Origin: CAZVCJ01 sp964625745
Lineage (GTDB): Bacteria; Chloroflexota; Anaerolineae; VGOG01
Assembly (NCBI GenBank): GCA_964625745.1
Contig: CAZVCJ010000125.1
Location: forward strand, 1 to 11,927
Length of the DNA: 11,927 nucleotides
Direction: 5' to 3'
The position numbers and the translations under genes are program-made. A model generated the notes under the pieces. The model saw only the letters and a program-made list of their open reading frames with translations, had not been told where the DNA came from and ran no database searches. Shown piece by piece: positions 1 through 4,949 of the stretch. How positions within the stretch are numbered: position 1 is the stretch's first letter; every line of letters starts with the position of its first letter.

Positions 1-42
1 TAGACGACAACACTTTGCCGCCCTGATCAAGACTGCCGTGAA

Positions 43-64
43 TCCCTATGTTAGGGAACTTTTT
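43..64 (+). terminator. weak hairpin plus T-run
   Basis: The sequence TCCCTATGTTAGGGA forms a 6-bp stem with a 3-nt loop, followed two bases later by a run of five Ts. It could be a minor intrinsic terminator for something entering from the left on the plus strand. The stem is short and AT-containing, so this is tentative. Nothing else is recognisable in bases 1-83. Confidence 0.2.
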
Positions 65-83
65 CAGACGTTCTCTACCATCC

Positions 84-218
84 CTACGCCAACTCCGCCA
101 ACATCCGGTCTATCTTCTCCGCAGTTAGGTTCTCGTAATACGTCGCATCTACCTGCATCATCGGCGCGGTGCCGCAGGAGCCGAGGCACTCAACGGTGAG
201 CAGGGTGAATTTGTTGTC
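84..218 (-). pseudogene. nuoE 3'-end remnant, copy 1
   Basis: On the minus strand this stretch encodes about 45 C-terminal codons of a NuoE-like protein, running from an ..NKFTLLTVECLGSCG.. segment to ..DRMLAELA and a TAG stop. It matches the C-terminus of the intact nuoE at 4950-5414 nearly residue for residue, with substitutions such as E to A, H to Y and I to M. It keeps the last two 2Fe-2S cysteines, but there is no N-terminal part and no start, so it is a remnant. The same reading frame continues a little further upstream (..DFVKPED..) but no longer resembles the resident nuoE. It is the most distal of five nuoE tails in the window. Whatever follows it in transcription sense lies outside the window. 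Confidence 0.85.
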
Positions 219-225
219 TTCTGGT

Positions 226-253
226 TTGACAAAATCCAGATGTATGGTACACT
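226..253 (+). promoter_or_regulatory. promoter for small RNA copy A
   Basis: TTGACA at 226-231 and TACACT at 248-253 are separated by 16 bases, a sigma70-like arrangement. The first paired base of the downstream structured RNA lies 8 bases after the -10 box, where transcription would be expected to start. The duplicate copy has a perfect TATAAT in the same place. Caveat: the -35 box also lies within the open nuoE-like frame on the other strand. Confidence 0.5.
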
Positions 254-260
254 ATTCTGT

Positions 261-343
261 GGATCGGGTGGCCGAGCGCGCTAGAGGCACAAGTCTCTAA
301 GCTCCTTGGCTTTAGGCCCGCAAGGGAGCCCCGGTCCTTTTTT
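261..343 (+). ncRNA. 77-nt structured RNA, copy A, unknown family
   Basis: Bases 261-337 can be closed by an 8-bp terminal stem (GGATCGGG with CCCGGTCC, one G-U pair) followed at once by six Ts. Inside are two hairpins: a 7-bp stem TAGAGGC/GTCTCTA with an ACAA loop, extended by GAGC/GCTC, and a second stem CCTTG/CAAGG enclosing GGCT/GGCC. This suggests a compact three-way junction. A promoter sits at the correct distance upstream. The second copy at 2115-2197 differs at five positions, all compatible with the fold. The 5' end (TGGCCGAGCG) resembles the D-arm of Ser/Leu tRNAs, but there is no T-arm and no normal anticodon arm. It converges on the minus-strand antitoxin/toxin-tail genes and ends at the toxin tail's stop codon. 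No known RNA family is recognised. Confidence 0.5.
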
Positions 344-413
344 ATTTGAAGAGCTGCTGGATGTCCTTGAGGGTGATCTTTCGCTCAGCCTTCTTGAACC
401 GTTCGACTACCAT
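342..413 (-). pseudogene. truncated MazF-like toxin start fused to foreign tail
   Basis: A 23-codon frame opens with ATG at 413 overlapping the stop of the antitoxin gene (ATGGTAG), the usual coupling of antitoxin-toxin pairs. It begins MVVERF, which is how many MazF/PemK toxins start. It then switches directly to AERKITLKDIQQLFK, nearly identical to the C-terminus of the 154-residue protein at 2196-2660 (ADRKIAIKDIQQLFK). The body of any toxin is missing. The simplest reading is a recombination that removed a mazF-like gene and joined its first codons to the tail carried by repeat copy A. The MazF assignment rests on six residues plus the antitoxin context, so it is an inference; the fused tail is seen directly. 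Confidence 0.55.
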
Positions 414-802
414 TTCCACTCGTCCTCATCCCAAGTGGATAGCGTGAGCACATCTCCATTGAGCAGCTTGTCATCACCCTGTTCTGCCATTGCTTTGAAT
501 TGGCTTTCCCAACTGATTTCTATGTCGGTTGTTCGCCCTGCACGATAGTCCTCCCGGGCTTCACGCGCCATTTCACGCATCACACGCTTCGCCTCCGGTT
601 TGGTCAATAACTCATCCCACTTTTCTTCCGCCGTCTCGATTTCTTCTTCCTCCAGCCAGTCCTTGTATTCCTTGGTGGTCTGGAACTCCAGAAACCGCGC
701 AAAATTGATAAGCTGCACAATATGCTCAGGCGGCAATTTGCGAATAATGCCGATTACTGTCTGCTCGTACGCTGAAGGCTGAAAATGCATTCGTTTTTCC
801 AT
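407..802 (-). CDS. MazE-like antitoxin with DUF2281-like N-terminus
   Basis: This 131-residue, strongly acidic protein has no signal peptide or membrane segment and is predicted to be cytoplasmic. Residues about 20-45 (KLPPEHIVQLINFARFLEF) resemble the helical start of DUF2281-type antitoxins. The C-terminal part (WESQFKAMAEQGDDKLL, then WDEDEWKW at the very end) resembles the toxin-binding tail of many MazE antitoxins, in which an acidic W/E-rich end plugs the MazF groove. No AbrB DNA-binding domain is seen. The stop overlaps a downstream ATG (ATGGTAG) that would start the toxin, now reduced to a 23-codon frame. An upstream GGAG lies 9 bases before the chosen ATG, just after a nuoE remnant. 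With no intact toxin beside it, it is probably an orphan antitoxin. The function is a family-level inference. Confidence 0.65.
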   Translation of the reverse strand: MEKRMHFQPSAYEQTVIGIIRKLPPEHIVQLINFARFLEFQTTKEYKDWLEEEEIETAEEKWDELLTKPEAKRVMREMAREAREDYRAGRTTDIEISWESQFKAMAEQGDDKLLNGDVLTLSTWDEDEWKW

Positions 803-815
803 CGTGTCATTCTCC

Positions 816-858
816 CTATACCAACTCCGCCAAAATCCAGTCTATCTTCTCCGCAGTA
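816..858 (-). pseudogene. nuoE 3'-end remnant, copy 2
   Basis: About 13 codons on the minus strand read TAEKIDWILAELV and stop, matching the final residues of NuoE (TEEKIDRILAELA). It lies between the stop of the aldo/keto reductase and the start of the antitoxin gene, and its end provides the GGGAG used as that gene's ribosome binding site. It shares the variant codon GCG (E to A) with copy 1 at 84-218, suggesting these two come from the same nuoE allele. It is too short to be functional. Confidence 0.75.
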
Positions 859-866
859 GGCCAAGT

Positions 867-1850
867 TTACCAGTAATGGTGTACTAATTCGCGGATGTAG
901 CGGTCGTAGAGGGAACGTACCTGGGCCATCGTCTCCTCAGAGAGTGGAGGCAGATCCGCGGCAGCGAAGTTCTCTTCGGCCTGCGACGGACGCTTCGCAC
1001 CGGGGATGGCGCATGTCACGGCATCAAACATCAAAATCCAACGCAAGGCAAACTGCACCATACTCATTCCCGCCGGGCAGATAGCCTTTAATTCCTCAAC
1101 TGCTTGCAAGCCAACGTCGTAATCAACGCCGGAGAAAGTTTCACCCCGATCAAACGCCTCACCATAGCGGTTAAACGCGCGGTGGTCGTCAGCCGCGAAG
1201 GTGGTATCTGGTTTTAGTTTGCCCGTGAGCATCCCGGAGGCCAGCGGCACACGCGCCAGGATACCCACTTTACGCTTCTGGGCTTGCTCAAATAGAAGCT
1301 CGGCGGGTCGGTGCCGGAACATGTTGAAGATGATTTGCACGTTTTGCACGTTGGGATACTCTATTGCCTTGAGAGCTTCTTCCACCTTTTCCACACTCAC
1401 GCCGTAGTAGCGAACTTTGCCCGCTTTGACTAGGTCATCGAGCACGCCAAAGACCTCCGGCATGTAGTAGACCTGGGTAGGCGGGCAGTGGAGTTGGAGC
1501 AAATCGAGGGCCTCTGTATCCAGGTTCTTGAGACTGCGCTCCACAAAGGCCGTGAGGTTTTCGCGATTGTAGCCTGCCGCGACGTGTGGATCTAACCGCC
1601 GTCCGGCCTTGGTGGCGATGTAGATGGGTTCACTGTGTTCGCGACGCAGTTGCGCCAGCAGCCGTTCGCTGCGACCGTCGCCATAAACGTCGGCGGTGTC
1701 GAAGAAGTTGACGCCAAGCTCTACGGCCCGGTGTAGCGCCGCTAACGACTCGGCATCTTTGACCGGGCCCCACGCCCCGCCAATGGCCCACGAGCCAAAG
1801 CTCACGGCAGACACTTTCCAGCCTGTGCGTCCCAGTTCTCGGTATTGCAT
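867..1850 (-). CDS. aldo/keto reductase family oxidoreductase
   Basis: This 327-residue protein is a full-length aldo/keto reductase, an (alpha/beta)8-barrel NADPH-dependent enzyme reducing aldehydes or ketones. The catalytic tetrad is visible: D51 and Y56 in FFDTADVYGDGRSE, K81 in IYIATKAGR and H121 in LLQLHCPP. The start MQYRELGRTGWKVSAVSFG and the later ..CAIPGAKRPSQAEEN.. cofactor-binding segment are typical of the bacterial AKR subgroup that includes general-stress and sugar-related reductases. The substrate cannot be told from sequence. There is no signal peptide, so it is cytoplasmic. A GGGAGGTG ribosome binding site precedes the ATG. It sits between two nuoE remnants (816-858 and 1939-2073) and has no evident functional link to its neighbours, consistent with an inserted cargo gene. 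Confidence 0.93.
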   Translation of the reverse strand: MQYRELGRTGWKVSAVSFGSWAIGGAWGPVKDAESLAALHRAVELGVNFFDTADVYGDGRSERLLAQLRREHSEPIYIATKAGRRLDPHVAAGYNRENLTAFVERSLKNLDTEALDLLQLHCPPTQVYYMPEVFGVLDDLVKAGKVRYYGVSVEKVEEALKAIEYPNVQNVQIIFNMFRHRPAELLFEQAQKRKVGILARVPLASGMLTGKLKPDTTFAADDHRAFNRYGEAFDRGETFSGVDYDVGLQAVEELKAICPAGMSMVQFALRWILMFDAVTCAIPGAKRPSQAEENFAAADLPPLSEETMAQVRSLYDRYIRELVHHYW

Positions 1851-1867
1851 AGATTCACCTCCCGTTC

Positions 1868-1896
1868 AATCTACGAAGCTACGCAGTGATCGTCAA
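1868..1896 (-). promoter_or_regulatory. possible promoter for the aldo/keto reductase
   Basis: On the minus strand TTGACG (1896-1891) and TAGATT (1873-1868) are spaced 17 bases apart, just upstream of the reductase. Initiation would fall within or next to the ribosome binding site, giving a very short leader, so the assignment is weak. It would let this gene be expressed independently of the upstream units. Confidence 0.3.
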
Positions 1897-1938
1897 GCCA
1901 TACCATGATACCTCACTTCTCGTTACGACGCCCTGTCC

Positions 1939-2073
1939 CTACACCGACTCCGCTAAAATCCGGTCTATCTTCTCCTCAGTCAGATTCTCGTGATACGTCT
2001 CATCTACCTGCATCATCGGCGCGGTGCCGCAGGAGCCGAGGCACTCGACGGTGAGCAGGGTGAATTTGCCGTC
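1939..2073 (-). pseudogene. nuoE 3'-end remnant, copy 3
   Basis: On the minus strand 44 codons from DGKFTLLTVECLGSCG to ..DRILAESV and TAG match the C-terminus of the intact NuoE. Most differences are silent, plus I to V and a changed last two residues. Both terminal cluster cysteines are kept. Upstream, the frame stays open for about 14 more codons (..HWDFVKPK..) without matching the resident nuoE. This suggests that the copy derives from a different nuoE allele or is fused there to other sequence. It lacks a start and the N-terminal domain. Confidence 0.85.
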
Positions 2074-2080
2074 TTTTGGT

Positions 2081-2108
2081 TTGACAAAATCCCAATGTAT
2101 GGTATAAT
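2081..2108 (+). promoter_or_regulatory. promoter for small RNA copy B
   Basis: TTGACA (2081-2086) and TATAAT (2103-2108), both perfect sigma70 consensus hexamers, are separated by 16 bases. The structured RNA starts at 2115, 7 bases after the -10 box. No coding gene on the plus strand follows, so the promoter most likely serves the small RNA. Confidence 0.65.
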
Positions 2109-2114
2109 ATCTGT

Positions 2115-2197
2115 GGATCGGGTGGCCGAGCGCGCTAGAGACATACGTCTCTAAGCTCCTTGGCTTTAAGCCCGCAAGGGAACCCCGGTCCTTTTTT
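2115..2197 (+). ncRNA. 77-nt structured RNA, copy B, unknown family
   Basis: Bases 2115-2191 are closed by an 8-bp stem (GGATCGGG/CCCGGTCC) and followed by TTTTTT. The first internal hairpin is a perfect 7-bp stem TAGAGAC/GTCTCTA with an ATAC loop. The second is CCTTG/CAAGG enclosing GGCT-TTA-AGCC. Relative to copy A the five changes are two loop bases, two changes exchanging Watson-Crick for G-U pairs, and one junction base, the pattern expected for a folded RNA under constraint. Transcription is convergent with the 154-residue gene, and the U-tract overlaps that gene's stop codon. Possible roles are an antisense or regulatory RNA for the adjacent gene, or a structural part of a mobile element. 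No target or family can be named. Confidence 0.55.
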
Positions 2198-2660
2198 ATT
2201 TGAAGAGCTGCTGGATGTCCTTGATGGCAATCTTTCGATCCGCCTCCTTGTCTCCCAGATAGACTCTCCTTGCCAATATATCAGCCGCCGAGCCCCTTAC
2301 TTCCCAAAAGCTGATAAACTCCCCGCGTAACGAAGGATCCTCACGGTGTAAAAGGTTGAGGAGAAAGACCTTGATCAGCCCCTCATTCTTTTCCCCTGGA
2401 TAGTCTTTGTCAATCACCACATGCTCAATGTGCTGAAGATGCGGTTTGATGAGAAGATAGACGAAGGCGGCCAGTAAGCTATACCGGTAGAAAGCCTTGC
2501 TGTGGTTGGGGCGCCAGGCTCTGAGCCAGTCCCTCGCAGCACGTTTGATGCTACTTTCAATCAGAATTGATCCCCGGATTCCATCCGAAAAAGCGACGGC
2601 GGTGTTCTTGCCCCACTGCTCTACCTTTGCACTGAGATTAACTTCAACAACGTAGGGCAT
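2196..2660 (-). CDS. conserved-looking protein of unknown function, possible RNase H-like fold
   Basis: This 154-residue cytoplasmic protein is not recognised with certainty. Its layout is an N-terminal strand region (TAVAFSDGIRGSILI), a basic helical segment (SIKRAARDWLRAW), a hydrophobic helix (YSLLAAFVYLLIK), a strand with acidic residues (HIEHVVIDKDYPGE) followed by a helix, then ISFWEVRGSAADILARRVYLG and the tail RKIAIKDIQQLFK. Alternating strands and helices with conserved-looking Asp/Glu positions recall small RNase H-like or DUF3800-like proteins, but that is only an impression. A GGGAG lies 7 bases before the ATG, immediately after nuoE remnant copy 4. Its last codons lie inside repeat copy B and converge on the small RNA. 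The same tail sits behind the antitoxin at 342-413, so this gene once had another copy there. A toxin role is possible but unproven. Confidence 0.7.
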   Translation of the reverse strand: MPYVVEVNLSAKVEQWGKNTAVAFSDGIRGSILIESSIKRAARDWLRAWRPNHSKAFYRYSLLAAFVYLLIKPHLQHIEHVVIDKDYPGEKNEGLIKVFLLNLLHREDPSLRGEFISFWEVRGSAADILARRVYLGDKEADRKIAIKDIQQLFK

Positions 2661-2672
2661 GGGCCCGCTCCC

Positions 2673-2730
2673 TTACGCCAGCTCCCCTGGAATCCGCTCT
2701 ATCTTCTCTTCAGTCAGACTCTCGTGATTC
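2673..2730 (-). pseudogene. nuoE 3'-end remnant, copy 4
   Basis: On the minus strand about 18 codons read NHESLTEEKIERIPGELA and stop (TAA), against HENLTEEKIDRILAELA in the intact NuoE. It overlaps the end of the S9 peptidase gene in a different frame, so the peptidase's last residues (about SRESD) are encoded by nuoE-derived DNA. It ends a few bases before the ribosome binding site of the 154-residue gene. Confidence 0.75.
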
Positions 2731-4800
2731 CGTCGCCTCCCTCAGATAGCGGTCAAACCAGCGCAGGATGTGGCTCAACCTTTCAATGCGTCGGTCTGTG
2801 CGCCCTCCGCGCGAAAGGCCGTGCGGCTCGTCTGGGAAACGAACCATTTCGGTATCCACCCCTAGCTTCTTGAGTGCCACGAAGATCTGCTCGCCCTGCT
2901 CCATATCACACCGCAAGTCCTGTTCGCTGTGGATGACGAGGGTGGGTGTTTTGGCGTTGCCGATGTATTTCAGCGGGGATTGTCGCCAGTAGTTCTCGAG
3001 GTTCTCCCAGGGGGGCTCGTTTCCAAGCTCTATTTGGAAGGACCAGTTGAAGTCGCTGGAGCCGTACATGCTGATCAGGTTGCTGACACTTCGCTGCGTG
3101 ACCGCCGCCCGGAAGCGGTCTGTGTGTCCAATGATCCAGTTGGTCATGTAACCGCCGTAACTGCCGCCGGTGACGCCCATCCTTGCGGGGTCAATGTATG
3201 GTTTCTGCTGGACGAAATCAACCCAGGCCATCAAATCGTCGTAGTCCACCGTGCCCCAGTTGTTCCAGATGGCCCTGGTGTGTTCCTCGCCGTATCCCTG
3301 CCCACCGCGCGGGTTGCAGAAATGAACGACGTAGCCGTGGGCGGCTAAATAGTAGAACTCGTGCATGAAGAAGTTGCCGTACTGCGCCTGGGGGCCGCCG
3401 TGAATCTCCAGAATCGAGGGGTACTTTTTCGATTCGTCGAAACCAGGCGGTTTGAGGATCCAACCCTGCAAATCGTTGTCGGCCGCGCCCTTGAACCAAA
3501 CTTCTTCGATTTCCCCCAGATCGCGAGCCTGCAGCAGATTCTCGTTGGCGTGCGTCAACTTGCGTGACTGCCCAGTGGCCAGGTCTTGCACCCAGACCTG
3601 TCCCAGGTCGGTCATGTCGGCATGGAAATAGGCCAGCCTCGACTGCTCTTGATCAAAACTAAACGACCCTACACCCCCCTGGTCCCCGATCACCGTTTGC
3701 AGGCTGCGCTCATCCCCATCCAGCGCCACCGATTTGAGGACGGTGTTCCCGTGCTGCGACACTTGAAAGTAGAGCCTGCTCCCATCTTTCGACCAGGTGG
3801 GCGGCGTCATCGGCAGGTGGCCCGGGAGATCGTTAATGGTCGTGCTGGATACGTCGAAATCAAACTTCTCCGTCAGGTTCTTGGCCTCTCCGCTGCCGTC
3901 CGCGCTGTCCTGAGTGGCTCGACTGAGCTCGCCGAAGTCCTGTCGAAGGGCCGGGACAATCCACAGGCAGGTGTTCTTCCACCACTGCTCTTTTCCCTCT
4001 TGCCCGAAGTAGGCCAGCCATTTTCCGTCCGGCGAAAAAGTGGGGCTTTCCTTCGGTCCCACAGGCGTCTCGACTTTGCGGAGCTCCCCGCCCTCCGCCG
4101 AAATGACGAACAAATCTATGGCGTCCGGATCGAGATCGGGGTCCTCGCTGTGGTTGGAACAGAAGACGATTTGCGTCCCGTCCGGCGACCAGCGCGGTTT
4201 CCACTCGTCGTAAACGTCGCTGTCGGTCAATTGCCTGGCTCTGCCCGTGCGGGCGTCAATCGTCCAGATATGCCAGCGATCCTGGGGCAAGAACCCGCTT
4301 CCATCCAGCTTGTAAAAGACCCGCCTGATGTGGCGCGAAACGACGCCCAATTTCTTCTTTTGCTCGTCTTCTTCCCGCTCGATGTCTTCTTTGTCCTTTT
4401 TGCGGAACTGGCAGACGAGCTGCTCGCCATCGGGCGACCATTCGAAGGCATCAAATTCGCCTTTCAGGTCGGTGAGAGGTCGTGCTTCCCCGCCGTGAAA
4501 GGGGATGACGTGAATTTGCGGCTGCTTTTCATCGCCTCGATTGGAAACAAAGGCGACCTCACTGCCGTCGGGCGACCATCTGGGCCGGCTGTCCGTTTGA
4601 TCGCCATAAGTGAACTGTCGAGCGCGCCCCCTGTCGGTGGGACCAATCCACAAGTTGGCGTACTTCTTCTCCGTCTTTTTATCTACTCGCTGGACACAGA
4701 ACACGACGTGTCGGCCGTCCGGCGAGATTTGGCAGTCTGTAATCAATTGGAAACGATACAAATCCTCCGCCGTGATGCGACGTTTTTTTCGTGTTGGCAT
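2710..4800 (-). CDS. S9C-family prolyl oligopeptidase / acylaminoacyl-peptidase-like serine peptidase
   Basis: This 696-residue protein has the usual length and two-domain build of S9C peptidases, which release N-terminal (acyl)amino acids or dipeptides from oligopeptides. Residues 1-430 form a beta-propeller with repeated WSPDG-type blades near 25, 75, 121, 204, 256 and 336. Residues about 435-690 form the alpha/beta-hydrolase domain with an IHGGP oxyanion segment (466-470). The triad is S547 in GGSYGG, D628 in HSEQD and H660 in DEPH. There is no signal peptide, so it is probably cytoplasmic. The ATG at 4800 has a GGAGG 4 bases upstream. The extreme C-terminus runs into nuoE-derived sequence (copy 4), so the original end may have been replaced; the catalytic core is unaffected. 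The gene lies directly behind nuoE but has no known link to complex I. Confidence 0.95.
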   Translation of the reverse strand: MPTRKKRRITAEDLYRFQLITDCQISPDGRHVVFCVQRVDKKTEKKYANLWIGPTDRGRARQFTYGDQTDSRPRWSPDGSEVAFVSNRGDEKQPQIHVIPFHGGEARPLTDLKGEFDAFEWSPDGEQLVCQFRKKDKEDIEREEDEQKKKLGVVSRHIRRVFYKLDGSGFLPQDRWHIWTIDARTGRARQLTDSDVYDEWKPRWSPDGTQIVFCSNHSEDPDLDPDAIDLFVISAEGGELRKVETPVGPKESPTFSPDGKWLAYFGQEGKEQWWKNTCLWIVPALRQDFGELSRATQDSADGSGEAKNLTEKFDFDVSSTTINDLPGHLPMTPPTWSKDGSRLYFQVSQHGNTVLKSVALDGDERSLQTVIGDQGGVGSFSFDQEQSRLAYFHADMTDLGQVWVQDLATGQSRKLTHANENLLQARDLGEIEEVWFKGAADNDLQGWILKPPGFDESKKYPSILEIHGGPQAQYGNFFMHEFYYLAAHGYVVHFCNPRGGQGYGEEHTRAIWNNWGTVDYDDLMAWVDFVQQKPYIDPARMGVTGGSYGGYMTNWIIGHTDRFRAAVTQRSVSNLISMYGSSDFNWSFQIELGNEPPWENLENYWRQSPLKYIGNAKTPTLVIHSEQDLRCDMEQGEQIFVALKKLGVDTEMVRFPDEPHGLSRGGRTDRRIERLSHILRWFDRYLREATESRESD

Positions 4801-4817
4801 GGTTCCTCCATGTGATG

Positions 4818-4850
4818 TATGTTGGTTGTTCGCCCTTCGTAATAGTCCTC
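4818..4850 (-). pseudogene. remnant of a MazE-like antitoxin gene
   Basis: Thirty-three bases match the interior of the antitoxin gene at 521-553 in 28 positions. On the minus strand the match reads EDYYEGRTTNI against EDYRAGRTTDI. It lies between nuoE and the S9 peptidase start, with no surrounding open frame of the same kind. This looks like the leftover of another copy of the antitoxin gene behind the intact nuoE. Confidence 0.55.
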
Positions 4851-4864
4851 TTCCCTCCCACCCC

Positions 4865-4933
4865 CGTAAACTTAAGGCTCGAAGGCCCGTCCTCGGGCCG
4901 CCCCGGGGACGGGGCTCAGAGCTTAAGTTTACG
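4865..4933. repeat. 69-bp inverted-repeat element between nuoE and the peptidase
   Basis: Perfect 12-bp outer arms CGTAAACTTAAG and CTTAAGTTTACG extend inward by CTC/GAGC pairing with a bulge. They enclose a GC-rich inner stem (GCCCGTCC with GGACGGGGC, one bulge). A 12-bp direct repeat GTCCTCTTCCCT flanks it at 4845-4856 and 4940-4951, the second overlapping the nuoE stop. There is no U-tract on either side, so it is not a classic terminator. It resembles a small palindromic mobile repeat (REP or MITE-like) or a transcript-processing hairpin. Confidence 0.6.
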
Positions 4934-4949
4934 CTGATGGTCCTCTTCC

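Larger units (their letters stand above)
84..395. repeat. duplicated unit, copy A (nuoE tail + small RNA + ORF tail)
   Basis: This stretch of about 310 bp recurs as a diverged copy at 1939-2249 in the same orientation. Reading along the plus strand it holds the nuoE 3' remnant (minus-strand coding), a TTGACA-type promoter, a 77-nt structured RNA with a T6 tract, and the end of a minus-strand reading frame finishing ..KDIQQLFK. Homology fades just beyond the shared ORF tail. Differences between the copies are scattered point changes, and in the RNA part they preserve pairing. The unit boundaries are judged by eye. Confidence 0.8.
1939..2249. repeat. duplicated unit, copy B (nuoE tail + small RNA + ORF tail)
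   Basis: Second copy of the unit described at 84-395, in the same orientation and with the same internal order. Here the ORF-tail end is continuous with an intact 154-residue gene, so copy B probably shows the ancestral arrangement of gene, convergent small RNA and nuoE tail. In copy A the gene body has been lost. The copies are about 1.85 kb apart. Confidence 0.8.

Noticed and set aside
2115..2191. The small RNA as a tRNA (Ser or Leu type)
   Set aside because: Length, acceptor-like stem and TGGCCGAGCG fit, but there is no T-arm with TTC, no 7-base anticodon loop on a 5-bp stem and no CCA-like end.
2151..2191. Twister-like ribozyme core (CTAAGC ... AAGCCCG)
   Set aside because: The AAGCCC string is AGGCCC in the other copy, and the conserved purine-rich strand facing the cleavage site is missing.
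3586..4815. 409-codon open frame on the plus strand opposite the S9 peptidase
   Set aside because: It is an antisense shadow of a well-supported peptidase gene, shows no recognisable domain, and owes its length to the codon composition of the other strand.
4865..4933. Inverted repeat as an intrinsic terminator after nuoE
   Set aside because: Neither strand has a U-tract after the stem, and the element is better described as a palindromic repeat.
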